Positions 1-8,169 of a stretch of 15,000 nt of DNA are shown here, piece after piece. A program made the position numbers and the translations under genes. The stretch's first letter is position 1. Every line of letters starts with the position of its first letter. Source of the DNA: Chromera velia (taxonomy: Eukaryota > Sar > Chromeraceae). The stretch covers positions 1 to 15,000 of the forward strand of contig JAHBMJ010004892.1 of NCBI GenBank assembly GCA_018398765.1. Direction: 5' to 3'. The notes under the pieces are model-generated. The model was not told the origin of the DNA. It saw nothing but the letters and a program-made list of their open reading frames with translations, and made no database searches.

Positions 1-1
1 T

Positions 2-319
2 ATGAGCTCGACGGGGGCTGTCACTGGGTTGGGACTTGGGACGTCCTCCGTCACGTCCTCCAATCAAATTCGGCGTCTGGCTCGACGTGGTGCTTTGCGT
101 GAGAGGGAAAGAGAGAGGGAGAGGTTTGCGCAGGGCAGTGCCAGCGTTTCTGTTTCGGTTGCTTCTGCAGGGGGGGTGTCCATCAATCCGTCGGTCTCTC
201 TGCGCTCTGTGAGTCGTAGTTCTCGTCCGGATCAAAGTCCGGCTGTTAAAATCGATACTAAAGTCAAAGATGCCAGCGAAGGCCACGCTAGTGGCCAAAC
301 TGGGGAAAACAGGCTGTGA
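2..319 (+). CDS. Ser-rich ORF at the left window edge, possible partial exon
   Basis: An open frame of 105 codons runs from the window edge to a TGA at 317-319. It is rich in Ser, Val and Arg, with a short purine stretch (GAGAGGGAAAGAGAGAGG) giving an Arg-Glu run around residues 33-41. No family is recognised. It may be the end of a gene entering from the left, or the noncoding partner of the overlapping frame that ends at 395. The Ser/Val-rich composition can arise by chance in such DNA. The two frames overlap from 213 to 319, so only one is likely to be coding there. Confidence 0.25.
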   Translation: MSSTGAVTGLGLGTSSVTSSNQIRRLARRGALRERERERERFAQGSASVSVSVASAGGVSINPSVSLRSVSRSSRPDQSPAVKIDTKVKDASEGHASGQTGENRL

Positions 320-395
320 TCTGAAGCAAGTACTAAAGTTGAAGCGACAACAAAGGCAACGGCGTGACAAAAGAGAAAAACTCTACAAAAATTGA
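213..395 (+). CDS. Candidate last exon encoding a basic helical C-terminus
   Basis: After a TGA at 210-212 this frame is open to a TGA at 393-395. A possible splice acceptor lies just upstream: the pyrimidine-rich GGTCTCTCTGCG, then a TAG ending at 218. The product from the internal ATG at 270 is 41 residues and ends in a Lys/Arg/Gln-rich helix containing DLKQVLKLKRQQRQ and EKLYKN. This looks more like real protein than the overlapping Ser-rich frame. The stop falls almost exactly where GC-richer DNA gives way to the AT-rich island, as expected for a terminal exon. The family is not recognised. An RNA-binding or nucleolar basic tail is possible but is inference only. Confidence 0.35.
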   Translation, partial: VVVLVRIKVRLLKSILKSKMPAKATLVAKLGKTGCDLKQVLKLKRQQRQRRDKREKLYKN

Positions 396-1602
396 AAACA
401 ACACTTCAACCATATGCACGTACTAGTAGTTACATATATCATTTAAGAGTTACGGAATTAATTTAGTAACTGGAGGGGGGTTGGACCTACGAAGTTACAA
501 AAAATAGAAAAAAAGTATAACTTTTAAACTCTAGTACGAAAGTACAGTAGGAAGTAATTTACGAATAGTCAAAACACTATAGTAACTGTTATCAAACTAG
601 ACGTCAGTGTAACATCTTTGTTTTAGAAGACTCAGTAGTACAACCATTAACATCACTTAGATCACTTAGGATCACTTGTTAAACATAAAATTAAAGCTTG
701 TTGAAACCATTATTAGGTTCATTAATATTTATATGCAGTCATACGGAACTGCATGAAACTTCACACGTACGAAATGGCGACACACTTTGCTATGATGTTA
801 CCGTCTGAACTAGTATATATCCAGTGTATTGCTCACAGCCATGCAGGGTATGGGGAAGAAGCTTTTGTTTCTAGGTGTGATCTGTAAAGTTTTAAAGTGA
901 AATAAAGTTTAAAGTCTGGTTTGAGTCTGTAGACTCTAAAATATAACTTTTGAAACGCACTTTAAAAATTTTTTGTTATACATTGTCACATTGAAAAATG
1001 TTTTTAAAGGATTTTAAAGGCTATAAACAATCTTAAACAACAAATCAATATATTCAAGCTTTTTATTCTTAAAGTTTTAAAACCAAAAAAGTTTTAAAGT
1101 CTAAAGTCTGCAGTAAGACTTTATTATAAAAATAACTTTACAGATCGTACCTAGTTTTGTTTGCCCACAGAGGTATGCACAAAATTTTTTTTGGAAGTTT
1201 TTCTTTACCGCATCATCCCCATGAGACAACCTCCACCCTTTTTACCCCAGGCGCTATAACTTTTTACTGCTGTGAGTGTATCAATTCAATCATAAAAACA
1301 CTGCAAAAATGATTTATCTGAATTATTGCATGACAAAATACATGCAAACCGACATTTTACGTATAAACTTGCTATAAAGGTTTAATGTAGTTTAATATAT
1401 ATGCAAACTTTATGTTATACATTTTTTGGAATTACTTAAATTTACTTTTACATATGAAACCATCTTAGAACATACTGATTTTGTCGTTGTGAAAGTTCAT
1501 TACCAGGGGGTTTCGAGGCTCCCAGTAACTGGTACAAAGTTATAATTTTTCTAATAACTAATTTTTAAGCTGAACCTCCAACAGTAACTCTTAAATCACC
1601 CT

Positions 1603-1633
<31 letters not shown>

Positions 1634-1740
1634 GTATATGTACTAGTAGTAAATGTTACATAAAAACTTAATTCGATGCATATCTAGAAGTGAACCGGCC
1701 CAGATGCACCTAATTATAACAACTAGCAAACCGAGGTCGT
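396..1740. repeat. AT-rich island, large degenerate foldback (concentric inverted repeat)
   Basis: No coding signal is visible here. At least three pairs of inverted segments share nearly the same centre. ATTTAAGAGTTAC at 441-453 pairs with GTAACTCTTAAAT at 1584-1596. TATAACTT at 516-523 pairs with AAGTTATA at 1537-1544. The segment CTAGGTGTGATCTGTAAAG beginning at 871 pairs with a 9-of-10 to near-identical complement ending at 1152. The implied centres are 1018, 1030 and 1011. The whole of about 417-1660 therefore looks like one long decayed palindrome, as in a foldback or MITE-type element. No clear target-site duplication or transposase was found. Confidence 0.5.
1602..1633. repeat. (ATCA)n microsatellite
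   Basis: About seven CAAT/ATCA units interrupt the right arm of the inverted repeat. The left arm has no such expansion between its ACATATA and ATTTAAGAG segments, so the microsatellite probably arose after the palindrome formed. Confidence 0.9.
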
Positions 1741-1997
1741 TGCTAGGGTTGTTGCGTCGATGCGATTAATATGAAGCGTCGATGCGATCAATATGAGAGG
1801 GAGACAGCCCGGAAGACAGACAAAAGGCTTGGCAAAAGAAGAGATCGAGAAAACAACCGTAGAGTCTCTTCATAAAAATAAAAACAGAGGGGCTGAGCGA
1901 GCGAAGAGATATCTTTGACTCTGCGTTGACGAACTTTTTTTGCTCCTCATCGGCCAAATACTTGTTAGCCCCCTTGAAGCTCGTCTTGTCCACCTTG

Positions 1998-2040
1998 AAG
2001 TACTCACCGAGTACCTCCTCGAGAGAGTACTTCCCGAGTA
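1998..2040. repeat. Short GAGTAC repeat cluster
   Basis: Four copies of GAGTAC or AAGTAC (near 1998, 2010, 2026 and 2036), two followed by TTCC, are packed into about 45 bases where the minus-strand reading frame changes. This is consistent with a slippage or duplication event that broke the frame. Confidence 0.6.
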
Positions 2041-2235
2041 CTTCCTCCCTTCCCCTGCCCCTTGATGATCGGCAGCTCGAGACACCCGATGTACTCGGCT
2101 TTGGGGGGGTTGGATTTTTGCTGTCTCTTTTTCCCCTTGCCCTCCAACCAGGACATGGTGGTCAACTGGACCCCTCCTGACAGCTCCTTCATGTACTTCT
2201 CGAGCTCCTTCTTTTCCCCCACCTTTGCAGCACTT

Positions 2236-2290
2236 CTGCAAGTCCTCCCACGCACTTCGTGAAAGTCTCGTGAAAGTCTCTCCCACGCAC
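2236..2290. repeat. Nested short duplication inside the broken gene
   Basis: TCCCACGCACTT occurs twice and flanks a tandem pair of CGTGAAAGTCT. The duplication lies between two coding-texture blocks in different frames, so it is a candidate cause of a frameshift. Confidence 0.6.
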
Positions 2291-3289
2291 TTCTGCCCCC
2301 GGTCCTGTTGTCTGCCGCTCCTCACCTGGAACAACCTGTCTAGAATCGGGTGCAGGCGGTCGTTGGGCACCACCCGCTCGTCTCCCTCCCTTGCCTCTGC
2401 CTCTCTGTGCTCATCGTAGAGACGGGTGCCCAGACGGAGAAGACGGTGCTGCTGCATGGTCACCTTTTGCTGAGGGATCATCTTCTTCACCCTCTTGAAG
2501 AGGGATTCAAAGACCATGATAAGGAGAGGGAAGAGGACAATGAAATAACACTGCTCAAACCTGTTTGTGGTTCCTGCAGGCAACCACGCAGCGCCACGCA
2601 GACGTCCCGACAATTTCAACTTCAGAGTCTGAGTCCCCCTTATCTCCGTCTCCGTCCTTCTGATTTTTCCCCTTCCCGTCCTCGCCCTCTTGGCCATCTC
2701 CAGGCACACTGAAAAAATCGTCCTCCTTCCCCCGCTGCCCTCACCACTTCCAGCCTTGTCGCCACCCCCTTCCTTCTCCTCCTTTCCCTCATCTCGCTAC
2801 CCGCCATCTCCACCGTCCGGAGTTCCCGAACCCTGGAAGGAGGGAGCATTCCACACCTCGAGGAACTCTTCAATGGACGCCGTACGCTTCAGAAGTTTGG
2901 CGTCATGAAGCAGACCGAACAGAAGCTTGCCTTTTTCCTCAGAGAGCATTTTATTAAATAAGAAGCACAGTAAAGAGCCTGACAAGAAAAGTCGACAGAG
3001 TGATAAGACCTTGTGTTCCCACTCGCAGAACAAGAGGCAGTCGATCGATCTTATTGACTTGTTTCGATTGGTCTGGCAGGATTGCAAACGAAAGGAGAGG
3101 GACGTATGAGGGACGTGCGAGGAGCCTCAAACAAAAGTTGATCGGAAAGGCAACTGCATGAGCAACGATCTGGAGAGAGCTGATGAATGCTGATGACAGC
3201 TGAAAATTAGCCTGAAATTAGAGAAAAAAATCTCCGCAGAGGCCGCGCGCGGGTTGCCAGGGCCGCCTGCATGCATGCATGAGGCGGTC

Positions 3290-3465
3290 GCGGGCGAGAC
3301 ATGGCGAGACACAGAAAATGAGTCTTGTACACGTGGCTGAGATCGAAAAAGTTCGGAAGAACAGGCACCACAACGATATGAACTCTCTTTGTGTCCAACA
3401 CATCCCCAACAGGTACCTCTACTAAAAGCGAGTTCAAACTTTCAAGTACGTCTACTGGTTCGTGT
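3290..3465 (-). CDS. Candidate internal exon, unknown product
   Basis: On the minus strand an acceptor-like CTCTGCAG ends at 3466. The following frame encodes HEPVDVLESLNSLL, a Val/Asp-rich stretch, then HIVVVPVLPNFFDLSHVY. This alternation of amphipathic and hydrophobic segments looks like folded protein. The exon would start with the third base of a codon. No convincing donor was found; the frame stays open to 3207 through Arg/Pro-rich sequence that looks noncoding. It lies upstream, in the same orientation, of the broken block at 1766-2955 and could belong to the same gene. No family is recognised. Confidence 0.35.
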
Positions 3466-3469
3466 CTGC

Positions 3470-4004
3470 AGAGTCCTCTTGTTGTGTAACTAGACAGTGG
3501 CGGAGACGGTTGGTGTTGTTTGTGTTGTTTGTTTGGTTCTCCTCTGTCCATCCTTATTCTTCTGCCAACGGAGAGCGTGCCCAGGATGGAGGAAAAGCTG
3601 AGAGCAGGTCAGACCCCCCCTCCACCACGGGGACGAATCTGTAGAGTTTCGTACCCCTGGCAGAGGACCCCCAGTGAGGGATTGAAAAAATCTTGTTTGC
3701 CGAGATGATGAGCCGTCTTGGTGCATCTGAAGTGCTTTTTGCAATGTCTGTGAGTGTTTCTATGTAGCCACTGTGGTTTCTGATCGACTAATCGGTCTGC
3801 CCTTTGCGTCTGTTGCTCACCGCTGCCCCACTTCTCTGCTCTTTGCAGGTCTTGGGTCTTCTTCGGGAGACGTTTGTTCTGTGCCCCAGCCCTTCTTCAA
3901 CTCCCACACAGGTAGGTCTTTGCGTCTTGGTTACGGCCGCAGTCTTCAGACTGTGAGAGGGAGCAGCGCCCCTACGTGCCGAGCCTCTGTTCTTCTCTGC
4001 CTGC
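3470..4004. other. Stretch without a supported gene
   Basis: Frames are short or overlapping. A minus-strand frame near 3744-3540 (containing FFQSLTGGPLPGVRN) has weak protein texture but no convincing boundaries. The plus strand grows CT-rich toward the minisatellite. Confidence 0.4.
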
Positions 4005-4560
4005 CTGACTTTCCTTCGAAACTTCGGTCTTCTTGCCTGCCTGACTGCCTTCCAGATCTCAGCCTTTCTGTCTGCCTCAATGCCTTCTCATTTGTCGCCT
4101 TCTTGCCCACCCGTTTGCCTTCCCAATTTCGGTCTTCCTGCCCGCCCATTTGCCTTCCCAATTTCGGCCTTCCTGCTTGCCCGTTTGCCTTCCCAATTTT
4201 GGTCTTCCTGCCCGCCCGTTTGCCTTCCCAATTTCGGCCCTTCCTGCTTGCCCGTTTGCCTTCCCAATTTCGGTCTTCCTGCCCGCCCGTTTGCCTTCCC
4301 AATTTCGGCCTTCCTGCTTGCCCGTTTGCCTTCCCAATTTCGGTCTTCCTGCCCGCCCATTTGCCTTCCCAATTTCGGCCTTCCTGCTTGCCCGTTTGCC
4401 TTCCCAATTTCGGCCTTCCTGCTTGCCCGTTTGCCGTCCCAATTTCGGCCTTCCTGCTTGCCCGTTTGCCTTCCCAATTTCGGCCTTCCTGCTTGCCCGT
4501 TTGCCGTCCCAATTTCGGCCTTCCTGCTTGCCCGTTTGCCTCCCCAATTTCGGCCTTCCC
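4005..4560. repeat. 35-bp minisatellite, about 16 copies, with a 70-bp higher-order pattern
   Basis: Thirteen regular copies begin at 4111, 4146, 4181, 4216, 4252, 4287, 4322, 4357, 4392, 4427, 4462, 4497 and 4532. The spacing is 35 bases except for one 36-base copy with an extra C. Each has the core TTGCCTTCCCAATTTCGG. Three diverged copies precede them from 4005. The first eight regular copies alternate two variants (GGTCTTCCTGCCCGCC and GGCCTTCCTGCTTGCC), giving a 70-bp dimer; later copies are all of the second type. A further alternation of TTGCCGTCCC with other forms appears in the last copies. The period is not a multiple of three and the unit has no stop in any frame, so long ORFs on both strands are by-products. 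Confidence 0.95.
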
Positions 4561-4720
4561 AAGGGGGGAGTCGTAAAGCGGGTTGGGTTTGGTTTTGGGT
4601 GTGAGCACGTGTTTTGGAAAGGTGCGCGTGTCTCCTGCTTAATTATGAAGCACTCTCGAGATGTAGGCCGTTCCTCCTCGTGAGGATTTGGTGTGACAGA
4701 GGGTGGGGACCCTCCTGGAG
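4561..4720 (+). promoter_or_regulatory. Possible 5' flank of the signal-anchor gene
   Basis: A G/T-rich stretch (AAGGGGGGAGTCG, GGGTTGGGTTTGG) lies between the minisatellite and the ATG at 4721. No TATA box or other defined element is clear. Calling it a promoter rests only on position. Confidence 0.2.
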
Positions 4721-4860
4721 ATGAAAAGCGGGTCGACGGCTGTGTCTGTTCTTCGATTGTTTGCACTATGTCTTGTTATTTTGGCAGTGGTTTGGCTGGT
4801 GCATGGTGGAGGGAGTAAACGATCGTCGAATAGGAAGAGGTTTCTTGCGTCGACCCAGCA
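4721..4860 (+). CDS. First exon of a gene with an N-terminal signal anchor or signal peptide
   Basis: ATG at 4721 (context GGAGATGA) opens a frame of 47 codons ending at TAA 4862-4864. A strong donor, CAGCA|GTAAGA, lies just before that stop, so the likely exon is 4721-4860 and ends in phase 2. The peptide begins MKSGSTAVSVLRLFALC, continues with the hydrophobic core LVILAVVWLV (residues about 18-27), then a Gly-Ser and Lys/Arg-rich stretch (GGGSKRSSNRKRF). This is the layout of a signal peptide or type II membrane anchor with a short positive N-terminus. The function of the mature protein cannot be told from this exon. The next exon is unclear: acceptors occur at 5034-5047, after the CT tract, but the joined frame reaches a TGA at 5130. 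The exon follows the 35-bp minisatellite directly. Confidence 0.5.
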
Positions 4861-4965
4861 GTAAGACGCCGAAGTCTTCCGGGACACGGTGCTGTTGTGT
4901 CGGGTGGCTTCACTGCACTCTTTTTGTTCGTCATGTTCGTACTCCAACGCCTATGCCCTTCCTGC

Positions 4966-4971
<6 letters not shown>

Positions 4972-5007
<36 letters not shown>
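4972..5007. repeat. (TC)n microsatellite
   Basis: About eighteen uninterrupted CT units. On the plus strand it could act as the pyrimidine tract for acceptors near 5034-5047, downstream of the GTAAGA donor at 4861. Confidence 0.95.
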
Positions 5008-5011
<4 letters not shown>

Positions 5012-5047
5012 GCCTGTCTGTCTGCACTGGGCAAGGAAGGGCCGCAG

Positions 5048-5190
5048 GACATGTTGCTGGATCCTATTATGCATATCCCGAAAGAGCGAGCCACGCATGG
5101 ACAGCTTTTGTCACAATCTAGTTGGAACCTGAGTCATAACCCCCCCTTGAGGTGCATTTTCCCCCACCTTGCAGTCATTAGACCGCGGCC
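5048..5190 (+). CDS. Possible second exon of the signal-anchor gene
   Basis: After the CT tract and an acceptor CCGCAG ending at 5047, one frame encodes DMLLDPIMHIPKERATHGQL and stays open to a GTGAGA donor at about 5196. A second acceptor, CACCTTGCAG, ends near 5174. The phase of the upstream exon (2) would instead lead into the frame that stops at 5132. The exon and frame are therefore ambiguous, and only the presence of splice-like sites and codon texture supports it. Confidence 0.25.
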
Positions 5191-5229
5191 ATCGGTGAGA
5201 AATTGACACTGAGAATGTAGCATGTTGAA

Positions 5230-5481
5230 GTCAGTTGATCGATCAACGGACCCGCAAGGGAATGCATGTCTATGGCGCGTCGAGCAGACGAAACCTTCCA
5301 ATGAATTATAGCAAAAAAAAAGATTTAAAACTTTTGTTGTTATTATTGTGTATACGGTGCATGAAGGGCCAAGTGCCTGGAGGTTTAGCTAGCGTCCTAG
5401 CTAGGCTTTCACAAATGCTCTTGCTAGAAAAGAAGTCTCTAATAAATTGAAATTATCAGTGATAATTACTAGAATAATTAA
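5230..5481. other. Start of the second AT-rich island, no supported gene
   Basis: A plus-strand frame at 5235-5450 contains a Leu run from low-complexity T-rich DNA. It has no splice sites or family features that would support it. Confidence 0.4.
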
Positions 5482-6044
5482 TATCATGCAACGACTTTTT
5501 TTTTAGGCGTAGGATATTAAAATTCAAATGTAAAAAATATAAAGTTTGACCTATAGGTTGCTACTAGAACCTTTCGGTCACCTAAAAACGTGTTCAAAAA
5601 TTCAAATAAATTGTTTAATTTGGGATTTTTGAAAACAATTTTATAGATTTGAATAAAGATGAATCTTGAATTCAGTCTGTACACGATAGGCTGAATTATA
5701 TAATTTTTGCATTTCCTTCTTCAAGAATTTTGATAACGGTACATCAGACAATCTCAATTGGCACCTCTGCCCATCCACCGACCCACCCATTATTTCCCGC
5801 CGGCATCTTCTTTTATTTTTTTTTTTAATGTAGTGCAGAGCCTAGGGTTAAACTTTTTAATAAACTTCAGTTAGAACTTATGTCTTGACTAGTGTTTTCA
5901 CTTATATTTTGATGGTTTCAAAAATAAAAAAACCAAAATTAAATATTTAAAAAAAAAACTCCAAAAAATGACGTTATGTTTTATTATTTGATTTTGATGT
6001 CCTACGCCTAGCTTTTTTTTTAAAAGGATGTTTGTTGCAATGAC
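5482..6044. mobile_element. MITE-like or foldback inverted-repeat element, about 560 bp
   Basis: TAGGCGTAGGA at 5504-5514 is matched exactly by its complement TCCTACGCCTA at 6000-6010. The similarity extends outward across a poly-T run to ATGCAACGAC (5486-5495) against TTTGTTGCAATGAC (6031-6044), and inward for about 25 bases at roughly 75 percent. The interior is AT-rich and has no coding signal. This is the form of a non-autonomous DNA element with terminal inverted repeats. No clean target-site duplication was identified, so the ends are approximate. Confidence 0.45.
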
Positions 6045-6315
6045 GACGTTATTTTAAAATTTTTAACCTGCATGTTATTATTTTTTTTAATATTAATTAA
6101 AAAAAAAACTAGGAACGCTCTAGCCCAAGCTTTAGTCTAACTTTTAGTATTTATCTTCACTTATTTACTATAACTTGTTTCAAGGTGTTTGACGATCGAT
6201 ATACTGCCAGTAACACTAGTACTTCAATCACCTTCCTAAGTTAAATCCTAACCATGTTAGTAGCATCTATTTACGTTTATATTTAAGATTACAATTCTTA
6301 CAATTCTTCTCTTAC

Positions 6316-6527
6316 CATAGCTTCATTGCATTGTATACCGCTCTATAGGCCCCGGTGTACATCCATTGTCCAGAGTCATGGCTAGAGTCGTAGCCGTCAC
6401 ACATATAAGACTTCCATCGTGCAGCCCGATTAACGACTTCACATGTAACAAGTTGGTAACCAATCCTAACTGGTATGTAATCAATTCCTAGGAGCCGGTT
6501 GGGGATGTACATGCATGAAGAGCAACA
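6316..6527 (-). CDS. Cys/Tyr-rich internal exon of an unknown gene
   Basis: On the minus strand an acceptor with a T-rich tract (GGTTGCAG) ends at 6528. The frame then runs 70 codons to CTATG|GTAAGAG, a strong donor, leaving phase 2. The peptide starts CCSSCMYIPNRLLGIDYIPV and includes GYQLVTCEVVN, WKSYMCDGYD and GQWMYTGAY. Five cysteines and many aromatic residues suggest a disulphide-bonded or metal-binding extracellular domain, but no family is recognised. Coding texture and paired splice sites inside AT-rich DNA make chance less likely. Partner exons were not found. It could belong to an inserted element or to a host gene with AT-rich introns. Confidence 0.45.
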
Positions 6528-6608
6528 CTGCAACCGCCATAAAAAAAATTGATTACCATATACTAGCAGTCAAATTGAATATGAAAAACCCTTTCTAACC
6601 AAAAATTG

Positions 6609-6634
6609 GTTACCGATCGATTGATAACCAAAGA
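6609..6634. repeat. Small hairpin
   Basis: TTGGTTA and TAACCAA form a seven-base inverted repeat around a twelve-base loop containing CGATCG. It is too small to assign a function. Confidence 0.3.
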
Positions 6635-7091
6635 TTCTAGCTTGATTTCATATGTAATCAACTTATTATATGTATATTGACGACAGATTCCGCAAATATC
6701 TAAGCTAATCTAGCTACTGCATCTTATTTAACTCAGTGAAAAAACGTGAAAAACAGACTTCTTGTTATATCTGACAGATACTGACAGACTTAAATTATAC
6801 GGATGAGACTTGAGCTTCGGACGTTGTGACTATAAAGTCAAGACTACCCTATCACTACTAGTAGCATCTGGCTGATATATTTCACATTGAATTCCACCTA
6901 GAATGAGAGACATTGAGAGCAACGACGAGAGACACTTTGCCTCTTTACTTGTAGAACCATCAGTTTAGCTCAAAAATTGGTATCCGTTCTAGCATCCATC
7001 GTTTGATTGGGAAGCAAGTCTCACTTCTACATGATGCCGTTGTGAAACCTTTTTGCGAGGAAAGAGAAAGCGCTTGCATTTGAGAAAGAAG
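6635..7091. other. AT-rich stretch, no gene seen
   Basis: Frames are short on both strands and no repeats stand out. Confidence 0.5.
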
Positions 7092-7212
7092 ATGGAGAAA
7101 GATGAAGAAGGAGGCGCGAAAAGCAGTTTTGGCAGTTCTGCAAACCTACCTAGGGAACAGACAACAGCTCTTAACGGTTCCTCACCAACCTGCAGTTAGA
7201 CGGCACAAGTAG
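7092..7212 (+). CDS. Weak exon candidate, two overlapping frames
   Basis: Two frames start close together. ATG 7092 gives 35 codons (MEKDEEGGAKSSFGSSA...) and ATG 7102 gives 36 codons (MKKEARKAVLAVLQTYLGN...). Both look like protein and cannot both be. The segment is locally less AT-rich than its surroundings. No family is recognised. Confidence 0.2.
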
Positions 7213-7262
7213 TTCGCACGCATGCATACAAAGTGTAGAAAACTGGCAACGAGGTCAGATGG

Positions 7263-7472
7263 ATGAGGTTTTCTCCCTTTTTGGAAAGTGAATCGCTGGA
7301 TGGGGATAAAGCTAGGTCAGACTTCAGTTTTTTGCCCGTCTCCACAGCCGTCTCCACCTTTCTACCACCGTCTGCTAGACCGTCTGCTTCAAAACAGGCA
7401 GGCAGAATTAGGCAAAATTTAAGGAGTTTTGGGGCGAGATATAAAGATAAAAGGGTATGCAATCTAACTTAG
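7263..7472 (+). CDS. Weak exon candidate, Ser/Pro-rich then basic
   Basis: A 69-codon frame encodes MRFSPFLESESLDGDKARSD, a Ser/Thr/Pro-rich middle (FLPPSARPSASKQAG), then a basic end (GARYKDKRV). A possible donor, AAAAGG|GTATGC, lies near 7455. It lies close to the preceding candidate on the same strand and could be part of one gene. The opposite strand is also open here (7462-7196), which weakens the call. Confidence 0.25.
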   Translation: MRFSPFLESESLDGDKARSDFSFLPVSTAVSTFLPPSARPSASKQAGRIRQNLRSFGARYKDKRVCNLT

Positions 7473-8169
7473 CTAATCAAAATAGAGTTCTTTTACTCTT
7501 CTTTTCCTAGTTCTTTTCTGATTGAGCTAGATTTCAGCAGAAAAAGGACGAAGTCATGCGTTTTGTATAGAAATGTAAGACTACTCTGCCTTGCCGTGGG
7601 AATTCAGTGAATGACCGTCACGGAAAAGCCATTCTTGCTTATGTTATCTTCCTTTGTGACAGAAAACTACCCTAGCACTAGCCTTAGCAGTGTGTCCAGC
7701 TGCGATGCTCCGTATTGAACTAATCAAACGCTAAACGCTCATTTATTTCTAGATTTATTGGCCGATAGCGATAGTGAATGATGATGATGATGATTGGTTG
7801 TAGGTGAATCCCTAACCTAATGACGATGATGATCATACGCTAGATTGTACGTTCATTAACATTTATTAAAGAAAATTAGTTAAAGACTAAGGGCCTGTGC
7901 GTTATGTTGTAGCTTTATAGGACTAAAAGTTTAATTGATCTACGATTAGGATTTAGGATTAGGATTTATTAATATGTTCCAGGTTCCCCCGCGGTCCACT
8001 GCTAGGGGTAGGCTTACACCGTTTGGTGGTTTAAGCTCAATCGATCTAGACCCAGACTAGCATTGTAAAAGGCCTGACCAGCACAATTGACTTTACAGCT
8101 TTTATTGGCCAACAATGCCTTAATTGACTGAGCCCCCTGACGAAATCGCAGTGGGAACCATCTAATCAA
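7473..8169. other. AT-rich stretch, no gene seen
   Basis: Contains a short GATGAT run near 7780 and GATTAGGATTTAGGATTAGG near 7950. No convincing reading frame. Confidence 0.5.

Larger units (their letters stand above)
1766..2955 (-). pseudogene. Broken or multi-exon protein gene of unknown family
   Basis: Read on the minus strand, four blocks have protein texture but lie in different frames. Block 1 (about 2955-2797) contains EEKGKLLFGLLHDAKLLK and EEFLEVWNAP, then meets a TAG. An acidic Gly/Asp/Lys stretch follows in two frames (about 2796-2590). Block 2 (about 2560-2326) has a hydrophobic run CYFIVLFPLLIMVF followed by a basic/acidic helix and ends at CAG|GTGAGG, a good 5' splice site. 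Block 3 (about 2230-2010) contains KKELEKYMKELSGGVQLTT. Block 4 (about 2030-1766) contains FKGANKYLADEEQKKFVN and runs to a stop at 1766. Two local duplications (1998-2040 and 2236-2290) sit where the frame changes. No family is recognised. Decay by indels seems likelier than splicing because most frame changes lack paired splice sites, but an expressed spliced gene is not excluded. Confidence 0.4.
6113..7902. mobile_element. Possible 1.8-kb element bounded by weak terminal inverted repeats
   Basis: Read inward from the left end (6113), AACGC, GCCC and TTAGTCT occur in order. The complement of 7902-7878 gives AACGC, GCCC and TTAGTCT in the same order with slightly shorter spacing. The enclosed DNA contains one exon candidate on the minus strand and two on the plus strand. 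The repeats are short and gapped, there is no visible target duplication, and chance is a real alternative. Confidence 0.2.

Noticed and set aside
4005-4560. CRISPR array
   Set aside because: The repeats are head to tail with no unique spacers, and the genome context is eukaryotic.
3773-4576. Plus-strand 267-codon ORF and similar minus-strand ORFs (to 4766)
   Set aside because: Mostly translations of the 35-bp minisatellite, open in all frames. The 267-codon ORF starts at a GTG, and none has a recognisable domain.
5235-5450. 71-codon plus-strand ORF with a Leu run
   Set aside because: Low-complexity T-rich DNA, no splice sites or conserved features.
5840-5856. Telomere-like TAGGGTTAAA
   Set aside because: A single occurrence with no tandem array.
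7770-7845. GATGAT runs as a regulatory element
   Set aside because: Short simple repeat, nothing else supports a function.
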